NCBI RefSeq assembly: GCF_007995065.1
Contig: NZ_VOQR01000001.1
Span: forward strand, 251,001-315,000
Reading direction: 5' to 3'
Length of the DNA stretch: 64,000 nucleotides
From: Sphingomonas ginsenosidivorax
GTDB taxonomy: Bacteria; Pseudomonadota; Alphaproteobacteria; Sphingomonadales; Sphingomonadaceae
The notes under the pieces were generated by a model. The model had not been told where the DNA came from and ran no database searches. It saw only the letters and a program-made list of their open reading frames with translations. Position 1 is the stretch's first letter; each line of letters begins with the position of its first letter. Below, piece by piece: positions 36,680 to 44,713 of the stretch. Made by a program: the position numbers and the translations under genes.

Positions 36680-38481
36680 TGTCGGCCTCGTACAAGATCA
36701 TCGATCATACCTATGACGCCGTCGTCGTCGGTGCCGGCGGCTCGGGCCTGCGCGCCACGATGGGCATCGCCGAGAGCGGCCTGAAGACCGCGTGCATCAC
36801 CAAGGTGTTCCCGACCCGGTCGCACACCGTCGCCGCGCAGGGCGGCATCGCCGCGTCGCTCGGCAACAACTCGCCGGATCACTGGACCTGGCACATGTTC
36901 GACACCGTCAAGGGGTCGGACTGGCTCGGCGACCAGGACGCGATCGAGTATCTGTGCCGCGAGGCGCCGCAGGCGGTGTACGAGCTGGAACATGCCGGCA
37001 TGCCGTTCAGCCGTAACGAGAACGGCACGATCTATCAGCGTCCGTTCGGCGGCCACATGCAGAACATGGGCGAGGGGCCCCCGGTACAGCGCACCGCCGC
37101 TGCCGCCGATCGCACCGGCCACGCGATGCTCCACGCGCTGTACCAGCAGAGCCTTAAGTACAACACGGACTTCTTCGTCGAATATTTCGCGCTCGACCTG
37201 ATCATGGAAGACGGCGTCTGCCGCGGCGTGATCGCGCTGTGCATGGAAGACGGCTCGATCCACCGCTTCCGCAGCCACCAGACCGTGCTCGCCACCGGCG
37301 GCTATGGCCGCGTCTATTTCTCGGCGACCTCGGCGCACACCTGCACCGGCGACGGCAACGCGATGGTGCTCCGCGCCGGCCTGCCGCTGCAGGACATGGA
37401 GTTCGTCCAGTTCCACCCGACCGGCATCTACGGCGCGGGCGTTCTCATCACCGAGGGCGCACGCGGTGAAGGCGGGTATCTGACCAATTCCGAGGGCGAG
37501 CGCTTCATGGAGCGCTATGCCCCGTCGGCGAAGGACCTCGCGTCGCGCGACGTCGTCAGCCGCTCGATGGCGCTCGAGATGCGCGAAGGCCGCGGCGTCG
37601 GCAAGAACGGCGACCACATCTTCCTGCACCTCGATCACATCGATCCCAAGGTGCTCGCCGAGCGCCTGCCCGGCATCACCGAGACCGGCAAGGTGTTCGC
37701 GGGCGTCGACCTGACGCGCCAGCCGCTGCCGGTGACGCCGACCGTCCACTACAACATGGGCGGCATCCCGACCAACTTCCACGGCGAGGTCGTCAACCTC
37801 GTCGACGGCAACCCCGACACGGTCGTGCCCGGCCTGTTCGCGGTCGGCGAAGCGGCGTGCGTCTCGGTGCACGGCGCCAACCGCCTGGGCTCGAACAGCC
37901 TGATCGATCTGGTCGTGTTCGGTCGTGCCACGGGTCTGCGGATCCGGGACATCCAGAAGCCCGGCCAGAGCCACGCGCCGCTGCCCAAGGGATCGGAAGA
38001 GCTGTCGCTCTCGCGCCTCGACCATTTCCGCAATGCCGACGGTGGCTCGACCACCGCACAGATCCGGCTCGAGATGCAGCAGACGATGCAGAAGCATTGC
38101 GCCGTGTTCCGCGACACCGAACTGCTCAACCAGGGCGTCGAGAAGATGGCGACGATCTATCACCGGATGACCGACATCAAGGTGAAGGATCGCAGCATGA
38201 TCTGGAACACCGATCTGGTCGAGACGCTCGAGCTCGACAACCTGATCGGCCAGGCCGTGGTGACGATGAACTCGGCGGCCAACCGCACCGAGTCGCGCGG
38301 TGCGCACATGCACGAGGATTTCCCCGAGCGTGACGATGCGAACTGGATGAAGCACACCATCACCACCTTCAACGGGTGGGGCGGCAAGGGCGGCGAGACC
38401 AAGATCGATTACCGCCCGGTCCACGACTACACGCTCACCGACGACGTCGACTACATCAAGCCCAAGAAGCGCGTCTATTGA
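36679..38481 (+). CDS. sdhA: Succinate dehydrogenase flavoprotein subunit
   Basis: 600 residues. FAD-binding [12 protein letters not shown], covalent FAD His at 49 in [17 protein letters not shown], substrate region [20 protein letters not shown], and [15 protein letters not shown] for FAD. Oxidises succinate to fumarate at the cytoplasmic face of the inner membrane. The frame is open upstream inside sdhD; the ATG at 36679 overlaps the sdhD stop. Unlike most operons, sdhB does not follow directly; two other genes lie between. Confidence 0.97.
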   Translation: MSASYKIIDHTYDAVVVGAGGSGLRATMGIAESGLKTACITKVFPTRSHTVAAQGGIAASLGNNSPDHWTWHMFDTVKGSDWLGDQDAIEYLCREAPQAVYELEHAGMPFSRNENGTIYQRPFGGHMQNMGEGPPVQRTAAAADRTGHAMLHALYQQSLKYNTDFFVEYFALDLIMEDGVCRGVIALCMEDGSIHRFRSHQTVLATGGYGRVYFSATSAHTCTGDGNAMVLRAGLPLQDMEFVQFHPTGIYGAGVLITEGARGEGGYLTNSEGERFMERYAPSAKDLASRDVVSRSMALEMREGRGVGKNGDHIFLHLDHIDPKVLAERLPGITETGKVFAGVDLTRQPLPVTPTVHYNMGGIPTNFHGEVVNLVDGNPDTVVPGLFAVGEAACVSVHGANRLGSNSLIDLVVFGRATGLRIRDIQKPGQSHAPLPKGSEELSLSRLDHFRNADGGSTTAQIRLEMQQTMQKHCAVFRDTELLNQGVEKMATIYHRMTDIKVKDRSMIWNTDLVETLELDNLIGQAVVTMNSAANRTESRGAHMHEDFPERDDANWMKHTITTFNGWGGKGGETKIDYRPVHDYTLTDDVDYIKPKKRVY

Positions 38482-38747
38482 GCCCTTGGGCGATCATCGC
38501 GGTCGGGTTCCTGGTCCCGATCGTGTTGGGCGTGCCGACTCGCCTCCAGCCTCTGTTGCTCGGCTTCGGCTGGGCCCTGCTGGTGGCGATCGGCGCGGTC
38601 ATCTACGTGAATGTGCATCCGCTGGCGGCGGACGACCCCAATGCCGCGCTGGCAATCCCGTTCGCGGCACTGTTCTCGCTGGCGGGCGGGGTGCCCGGCG
38701 GGGTGCTGGGATGGATCATCAAGCGGCGGTTGGCTGGGCGCACGTAA
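38478..38747 (+). CDS. Small predicted inner-membrane protein
   Basis: 89 residues from a TTG that overlaps the sdhA stop by 4 bp (TTGA). Two to three hydrophobic segments: [33 protein letters not shown] and [21 protein letters not shown], ending in a basic KRRLAGRT. No family recognised. The overlap with sdhA suggests translational coupling, and the position between sdhA and sdhB hints at a role with the Sdh complex, but this is only positional. No ATG is available in frame, and the ribosome-binding site is weak. Confidence 0.6.
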   Translation: MSPWAIIAVGFLVPIVLGVPTRLQPLLLGFGWALLVAIGAVIYVNVHPLAADDPNAALAIPFAALFSLAGGVPGGVLGWIIKRRLAGRT

Positions 38748-38756
38748 TCTACTCCC

Positions 38757-38860
38757 CCACCCCGGCGAAGGCCGGGGCCCAATTGGGGGACTCGCGTGAC
38801 GACGGACAGCGCTCTGTTACTACCAACTTCCCATTTGGGCCCCGGCCTTCGCCGGGGTGG
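38757..38860. repeat. Family A palindromic element
   Basis: Left arm 38757-38788, right arm 38829-38860 with mirrored CCACCCCGGCGAAGGCCGGG and GCCCCGGCCTTCGCCGGGGT. Spacer contains GCGCTCTGTTACTACCAAC, like other family A spacers. It lies inside the sdh cluster, upstream of the ClpP-like gene. Confidence 0.88.
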
Positions 38861-38910
38861 TAGTGAGAGTGAAGGCGGAACTCCCACCGCGCCGAACGGT
38901 TACGCGCCGC

Positions 38911-39492
38911 ATGACCGACACCTCACCCCAGTCCAACGCCCGCAACTATCCGTTGCTCGCCAGCCCGCACATCCAGCTCCATGGTCCGGTGGACGACGCG
39001 ATGTACGAGAATTTCAGGACGCAGCTCGTGAACGCGCCCGTCGATGGCCCGCTGGTGCTGTCGATCACGACCCTCGGCGGCGACCCGGAAATAGCGCGCG
39101 CGATGGGCGACAATATCCGCTTGCTGCGGGAGTATACCGACCGCGAGACGCTGTTCCTCGGCAAGGTCGCGGTCTATTCGGCGGGCGCGACGCTGATGTC
39201 GGCATTCCCCGTGCACAGCCGCTTCCTGACCAAGCACACCCGGCTGATGATCCACGAACGCTCGATGCAGAGCACGATCGAGCTCAACGGCCCGCTCAAC
39301 ACGCTGTCCTATACGTTGCGCGCGAAACTCAACGAGATCGAGGATTCGATCCGGATCCAGGACGAGGGCTTTCGCGACATCGTCGCCGGATCGAAGGTCG
39401 CGTTCGAGGATCTGAAGGAGCGCGCGCCCAACAACTGGTACATCGAGGCCGAGGAGGCGCTGTCGCTCGGGCTTGTCCTCGACGTGATTTGA
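38911..39492 (+). CDS. ClpP-like serine peptidase (S14 family)
   Basis: 193 residues, ClpP/crotonase fold. Catalytic Ser at about 90 in VAVYSAGATLMSAFP and His at about 115 in RLMIHERSM match the ClpP order, with TTLGGDPEIARAMGDNIR in the first substrate-binding loop. It lacks the propeptide and the exact GQAASMG of housekeeping ClpP, and resembles the stand-alone ClpP-like proteins of alphaproteobacteria with unknown partners. An upstream GTG (38857) in frame begins inside the repeat arm and is not preferred. It is placed inside the sdh cluster. Confidence 0.8.
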   Translation: MTDTSPQSNARNYPLLASPHIQLHGPVDDAMYENFRTQLVNAPVDGPLVLSITTLGGDPEIARAMGDNIRLLREYTDRETLFLGKVAVYSAGATLMSAFPVHSRFLTKHTRLMIHERSMQSTIELNGPLNTLSYTLRAKLNEIEDSIRIQDEGFRDIVAGSKVAFEDLKERAPNNWYIEAEEALSLGLVLDVI

Positions 39493-39596
39493 CACCAGCT
39501 ATGTCGCACCGCAGCGACACGGGGTTTGCGGACCACCTGCCTGTCATGTATCGGCACCCGTAACCGATCACTTCACCTACGGACGGACCGCGCGCA

Positions 39597-40388
39597 ATGG
39601 CCGAATTTTCGCTCCCGAAGAACAGCGTCGTCAAGAAGGGCGTCAGCTACGCCCCGACCAATCCGGGCGCGAACGGCAAACGGCTCAAATCGTTCAAGGT
39701 CTATCGCTACGATCCCGACAGCGGCGAGAACCCGCGCTACGACACGTTCGCGCTCGACCTCGACGACACCGGCCCGATGGTGCTCGACGCGCTGATCAAG
39801 ATGAAGAGCGAGCAGGATTCGTCGCTCACCTTCCGCCGGTCGTGCCGCGAAGGCATTTGCGGCTCGTGCTCGATGAACATCAACGGCAAGAACGGGCTCG
39901 CCTGCACCACCGCGATCGAGGACTGCAAGGGCGAGGTCCAGATCACGCCGCTGCCGCACATGGACGTGATCAAGGACCTGGTCCCCGACTTCACGCACTT
40001 CTACGCGCAGTACAGCTCGATCAAGCCATGGCTGCAGACCGTCACGCCGCCGCCCTCGGGCAAGGAACGGCTGCAGAGCCCCAAGGAGCGCGAGAAGCTC
40101 GACGGGCTGTACGAGTGCATCCTGTGCGCCTGCTGCTCGACCAGCTGCCCGTCCTATTGGTGGAACAGCGACAAGTTCCTGGGCCCCGCGATCCTCTTGC
40201 AAGCCTATCGCTGGCTCGCCGACAGCCGCGACGAGATGACCGGCGAGCGTCTCGATGAGCTCGAGGATCCGTTCCGTCTCTATCGCTGCCACACGATCAT
40301 GAACTGCGCGAACGCCTGCCCCAAGGGCCTGAACCCCGCCAAGGCGATCGCCGAGATCAAGAAGATGGAAGCCGAACGGATCGTCTGA
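39597..40388 (+). CDS. sdhB: Succinate dehydrogenase iron-sulfur subunit
   Basis: 263 residues. [2Fe-2S] ligands at C83, C88, C91 and C103 ([12 protein letters not shown] and GLAC). [4Fe-4S] and [3Fe-4S] ligands follow in [16 protein letters not shown] (about 174-189) and [17 protein letters not shown]. It relays electrons from SdhA to the SdhCD quinone site. About 1.1 kb separates it from sdhA, with two genes and a repeat between. The upstream region 39493-39596 must provide any promoter of its own. Confidence 0.97.
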   Translation: MAEFSLPKNSVVKKGVSYAPTNPGANGKRLKSFKVYRYDPDSGENPRYDTFALDLDDTGPMVLDALIKMKSEQDSSLTFRRSCREGICGSCSMNINGKNGLACTTAIEDCKGEVQITPLPHMDVIKDLVPDFTHFYAQYSSIKPWLQTVTPPPSGKERLQSPKEREKLDGLYECILCACCSTSCPSYWWNSDKFLGPAILLQAYRWLADSRDEMTGERLDELEDPFRLYRCHTIMNCANACPKGLNPAKAIAEIKKMEAERIV

Positions 40389-40398
40389 TCCTTGCTGG

Positions 40399-40414
40399 GG
40401 GAGACGGGTCTCCC
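40399..40414 (+). terminator. Possible terminator hairpin after sdhB
   Basis: GGGAGA-cggg-TCTCCC stem-loop 10 bp after the sdhB stop, without a U-tract. Weak as an intrinsic terminator. Confidence 0.3.
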
Positions 40415-40440
40415 TCACGCCGTTCGTCCCGGGTAGCCGT

Positions 40441-40524
40441 CGAGCGTGTCGAGATGGCGTATCGAAGGACAGGTACCTCGATACGAGCCCTCGGCCTCGC
40501 TCGGTCTCTACTCGGCACGAACGG
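40441..40524. repeat. Family G palindromic element
   Basis: Contains an 8-bp perfect stem CGTATCGA (40458-40465) / TCGATACG (40478-40485), followed by CTCGGCCTCGCTCGGTCTCT and ending ACGAACGG. It ends 5 bp before the thioesterase start. A single copy here. Confidence 0.55.
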
Positions 40525-40529
40525 ACATC

Positions 40530-40979
40530 ATGACCGAAAAGCCCCATTTCATCGACGCCGAGTCCGCCGCGCACCCCGGCTGGCGCAGCTGGGCGTTGTC
40601 CGATCCGACCCGGTTCAACACGCTGCTCGGACCCATGCTCTACCGCGTCGATGCCGACATGGTCCGGGTCCGCATCACGCCCGAGCATCGCCATTCCAAC
40701 CTGCAGGACAACGTCCATGGTGGCGCGCTGCTGGGGTTCATCGACGTCGCACTGTTCGCCGCGGCGCGTGGCTTCGGCGTGATCGAGACGGGCACCGCGG
40801 TGACGCTCGACCTCAACACGCAGTTCATAGCGGCGGGGCGGATCGGCGAGCCGATCGAGGCGCAGGTGGAACTGCTCAAGGAGACGGGCCGCCTGCTGTT
40901 CCTGCGGGGACTGGTGGTGCAGGGGACCGCGAAGATCGCGGCGTTTTCGGGCACGATCCGGAAGCCATCGAAAAGCTGA
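40530..40979 (+). CDS. PaaI-family hotdog thioesterase
   Basis: 149 residues. The hotdog-fold acyl-CoA thioesterase signature is HSNLQDNVHGGALLGFIDVAL, where NVHGGAL supplies the central-helix residues and Asp of the PaaI/YbgC-like active site. T-A-V-T-L-D-L-N-T-Q-F follows as the core strand. It probably hydrolyses a CoA thioester in the cytoplasm; the substrate is unknown. The ATG at 40530 is selected since the upstream frame is repeat sequence. Confidence 0.85.
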   Translation: MTEKPHFIDAESAAHPGWRSWALSDPTRFNTLLGPMLYRVDADMVRVRITPEHRHSNLQDNVHGGALLGFIDVALFAAARGFGVIETGTAVTLDLNTQFIAAGRIGEPIEAQVELLKETGRLLFLRGLVVQGTAKIAAFSGTIRKPSKS

Positions 40980-40987
40980 ACTCTTAC

Positions 40988-41091
40988 GTTCCCCGGCGCA
41001 GGCCGGGGCCCAGTTGGGAAACGACCATTGTCTAGCGTTGCGCGCCGTTACATCGACCTTTCCAGCCGGGCCCCGGCCTGCGCCGGGGAAC
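40988..41091. repeat. Family A palindromic element upstream of zapE
   Basis: Arms 40988-41019 and 41061-41091, both with the CGCAGG loop variant (GTTCCCCGGCGCAGGCCGGG...). The spacer has CGCGCCGTTACATCGACC. It ends four bases before the zapE GTG, so its final GGGGAA is the likely ribosome-binding site of that gene. Confidence 0.85.
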
Positions 41092-41095
41092 CGCA

Positions 41096-42187
41096 GTGAC
41101 CGTCCTCGCCGCCTATGACGCCCTGGTCGCGTCGGGCGAACTGCGCCCCGACCCCGAACAGGCCGCCGCCGCGGCGCGGCTCGATACGCTCGCGACCCAG
41201 CTCGCCACGCCCCGGTCCACCGGCTTCTTCGCGCGCTTCAGCAAGCAGCCGGACCCTCGCGGCGTGTATCTCTGGGGTGGCGTCGGCCGCGGCAAGTCGA
41301 TGCTGATGGACCTGTTCTTCGCCAACGTCGCGGTGGAGAAGAAACGCCGCGTCCATTTCGGCGAGTTCATGCTCGAGGTTCACGCGCGCATCGCCGCCGA
41401 ACGCCGCAAGGAAGTCGGCGACCCGATCGCGCCGGTCGCAGCGGCGATCGCCGACGAAACGCGCCTGCTCGCGTTCGACGAGATGATGGTCACCAACAGC
41501 CCCGACGCGATGATCCTGTCGCGGCTGTTCACGTCGCTGCTGGAAGCGGGGATGACGATCGTGACCACCTCGAATCGTCCGCCGTCGGACCTCTACAGGA
41601 ACGGGCTCAACCGCGAGCATTTCCTGCCGTTCATCGCGACGATCGAGCGCCAGCTCGACGTCCTGCCGCTGAACGGGCCGGTCGACTATCGCCGCGACCG
41701 CCTCGGCAGCCAGGACACCTGGCTCGTGCCTAACGGCGCGGAGGTGACCGCGCAGCTGTCGGGGGCGTTCTTCCGCCTGACCGACTTCTCGCCCGACGAC
41801 AGCGCGCACGTCCCCGCCGAGGAGCTCGTCGTCCAGGGGCGCACGCTACGCGTGCCGAAGAGCCTGAAGGGTGTCGCCGTGTTCAGCTTCAAGAAGCTCT
41901 GCGGCGAAGCACGAGGCGTGGCCGACTATCTCGCGATCGCGCGGAAATTCCACACGATCATCCTGGTCGGCATCCCCAAGCTGGGGCCGGAGAACCGCAA
42001 CGAGGCGGCGCGGTTCGTCGCGCTGATCGACGCGCTCTACGAGCACAAGGTCAAGCTGCTCGCCGCGGCGGACGCACAGCCGGGCGACCTCTACGAAGCC
42101 GGCGACGGTCGGTTCGAGTTCGACCGGACGATCAGCCGCCTAGAGGAAATGCGCTCGGAGGACTATCTGGCCGAGGGGCATCTCTAG
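41096..42187 (+). CDS. zapE: ZapE/AFG1-like ATPase
   Basis: 363 residues from a GTG. Walker A GGVGRGKSM (61-69), Walker B LLAFDEMMV (D128, E129), sensor 1 TTSNRPPSDLY and the NGLNREHFLPFI box are ZapE features. Known members are cytoplasmic AAA ATPases acting at the constriction site late in division or, as mitochondrial Afg1, on misassembled respiratory proteins. The second role is notable given the sdh-odh neighbourhood. The ribosome-binding site comes from the adjacent repeat arm. Confidence 0.92.
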   Translation: MTVLAAYDALVASGELRPDPEQAAAAARLDTLATQLATPRSTGFFARFSKQPDPRGVYLWGGVGRGKSMLMDLFFANVAVEKKRRVHFGEFMLEVHARIAAERRKEVGDPIAPVAAAIADETRLLAFDEMMVTNSPDAMILSRLFTSLLEAGMTIVTTSNRPPSDLYRNGLNREHFLPFIATIERQLDVLPLNGPVDYRRDRLGSQDTWLVPNGAEVTAQLSGAFFRLTDFSPDDSAHVPAEELVVQGRTLRVPKSLKGVAVFSFKKLCGEARGVADYLAIARKFHTIILVGIPKLGPENRNEAARFVALIDALYEHKVKLLAAADAQPGDLYEAGDGRFEFDRTISRLEEMRSEDYLAEGHL

Positions 42188-42338
42188 CCCGTCGCTGTGC
42201 GGGACGCGGCAGCGCCGCCTTATTGCACATGCGAACCAGTCGCAACAGCACGGTGGCTTTACCGCTTTAGCGGTTGCCGTAAGCGCAGAATGCGCGTAGG
42301 CGGCGTGGCCAATCACCCCGTAGACGGAGACGGATTGA

Positions 42339-43301
<963 letters not shown>

Positions 43302-43314
43302 TGTGGGCGAAGCT

Positions 43315-43691
43315 GTTCCCCGGCGAAGGCCGGGGCCCAGTTGGGAGAACCCCGGATGGAAAAGCCCGGCTTCGTCTACATCATGGCAAGCGGGCGTAAC
43401 GGTACGATCTACATCGGCGTCACCAGTGGTCTCGCTAAGCGAGTATGGGAACACCGCAATGGCGTCGTCCCGGGGTTCACGAAGAAATACGGGTGTCATG
43501 ATCTCGTCTGGTTCGAGGCGCATGACACGATCGAAGCCGCCCGGCAGCGCGAGCTGCGGATGAAGGAATGGAAACGGGACTGGAAGGTGAAAGAGATCGA
43601 GTGGATGAACCCGAACTGGGATGATCTGTTCGATACGCTGACGCCAGACTGATCCGCCTTCCCAACTGGGCCCCGGCCTCCGCCGGGGAAC
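43315..43691 (+). mobile_element. Family A element containing a GIY-YIG gene (putative autonomous copy)
   Basis: The two family A arms (43315-43346 and 43659-43691) flank a complete ORF instead of the usual ~40-bp spacer. The left arm reads GTTCCCCGGCGAAGGCCGGG and on to CCCAGTTGGGA; the right arm is its inverted counterpart. The arm's GGGAG lies eight bases before the GIY-YIG ATG, so it doubles as the Shine-Dalgarno sequence. The arrangement is like a RAYT transposase gene bracketed by REPs. Mobility itself is not shown by one window. Confidence 0.6.
43356..43652 (+). CDS. GIY-YIG nuclease family protein
   Basis: 98 residues. Single GIY-YIG domain: FVYIMASGRNGTIYIGVTSG (residues 6-25) holds the two Tyr-containing strands, R29 and H33 (KRVWEHRNG) are the usual catalytic positions, and E66 in RQRELRMKEWKRDWK is the metal-binding Glu. 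It belongs to the short UvrC/YhbQ-like group ending in NPNWDDLFDTL. It would be a Mg-dependent DNA endonuclease, here with no other domain. The gene lies wholly between the arms of a family A palindrome, in the position where sucC is often found between mdh and sucD. Confidence 0.9.
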   Translation: MEKPGFVYIMASGRNGTIYIGVTSGLAKRVWEHRNGVVPGFTKKYGCHDLVWFEAHDTIEAARQRELRMKEWKRDWKVKEIEWMNPNWDDLFDTLTPD

Positions 43692-43708
43692 GAGAGAGAG
43701 AAAACTAG

Positions 43709-44599
43709 ATGAGCATCCTCGTCGACAAGAACACCAAAGTCATCACGCAAGGCATGACCGGCAAGACCGGCACCTTCCACACCAAGGCGGCGCTCGATTA
43801 CGGCACGCAGATGGTCGGCGGCGTGACGCCCGGCAAGGGCGGCACGATGCACGAGGAGCTGGGCCTGCCCAACTTCAACACCGTCGCCGAAGCCAAGGCG
43901 AAGACCGGCGCGACCGCATCCGTCATCTACGTGCCGCCCCCCTTCGCGGCGGATTCGATCCTCGAGGCGATCGACGCGCAGATCGAGCTGATCGTCGCGA
44001 TCACCGAGGGCATTCCCGTGCTCGACATGGTCCGCGTGAAGCGCGCGCTGTCGGGCAGCAAGTCGCGCCTGATCGGCCCGAACTGCCCCGGCGTGCTGAC
44101 GCCCGGCGAGTGCAAGATCGGCATCATGCCCGGTTCGATCTTCAAGAAGGGGTCCGTCGGCGTCGTCAGCCGCTCGGGCACGCTCACCTATGAGGCGGTG
44201 TTCCAGACCTCGAACGCGGGCCTTGGCCAGACGACCGCGGTCGGCATCGGTGGCGACCCGGTCAACGGCACGAACTTTATCGACGTGCTCGAGCTGTTCC
44301 TCGCGGACGACGAGACCAAGTCGATCATCATGATCGGCGAGATCGGCGGCGACGCCGAGGAGCAGGCCGCGCAGTTCCTGATCGACGAGGCCAAGCGTGG
44401 CCGCAAGAAGCCGATGGCCGGCTTCATCGCGGGCCGCACCGCACCTCCGGGCCGTCGCATGGGCCATGCCGGCGCGATCGTGTCGGGCGGCAAGGGCGAC
44501 GCCGAGAGCAAGATCGCGGCGATGGAAGCGGCCGGCATCAAGGTCTCGGAAAGCCCGAGCCTGCTCGGCGAGACGCTGTTGTCGGTGCTGAACAAGTGA
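43709..44599 (+). CDS. sucD: Succinate-CoA ligase alpha subunit
   Basis: 296 residues. N-terminal CoA-binding [19 protein letters not shown]-loop-like GGTMHEELG region, [16 protein letters not shown], and the phosphohistidine loop [16 protein letters not shown] with H253. It forms succinate from succinyl-CoA with NTP synthesis, together with the beta subunit. The beta subunit gene sucC is not adjacent or elsewhere in this window. It follows the GIY-YIG element by 17 bp. Confidence 0.96.
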   Translation: MSILVDKNTKVITQGMTGKTGTFHTKAALDYGTQMVGGVTPGKGGTMHEELGLPNFNTVAEAKAKTGATASVIYVPPPFAADSILEAIDAQIELIVAITEGIPVLDMVRVKRALSGSKSRLIGPNCPGVLTPGECKIGIMPGSIFKKGSVGVVSRSGTLTYEAVFQTSNAGLGQTTAVGIGGDPVNGTNFIDVLELFLADDETKSIIMIGEIGGDAEEQAAQFLIDEAKRGRKKPMAGFIAGRTAPPGRRMGHAGAIVSGGKGDAESKIAAMEAAGIKVSESPSLLGETLLSVLNK

Positions 44600-44604
44600 T
44601 GTGA

Positions 44605-44687
44605 CGTCATTCCGGGCTTGTCCCGGGATCCAGGGCCGCAAGCGCGCCGCCCGTAACCCTGGATCCCGGGACGAGCCCGGGATGACG
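44605..44687. repeat. Family B palindromic element
   Basis: Arms CGTCATTCCGGGCTTGTCCC... and ...GGGACGAGCCCGGGATGACG, with a ~25-bp spacer, between sucD and sucA. Confidence 0.87.
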
Positions 44688-44713
44688 AAGACTTAGCGGC
44701 TGGGACGAGTGAC

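Noticed and set aside
43315..43691. Conventional insertion sequence
   Set aside because: No DDE or HUH transposase and no obvious target-site duplication; the only enzyme is a GIY-YIG domain.
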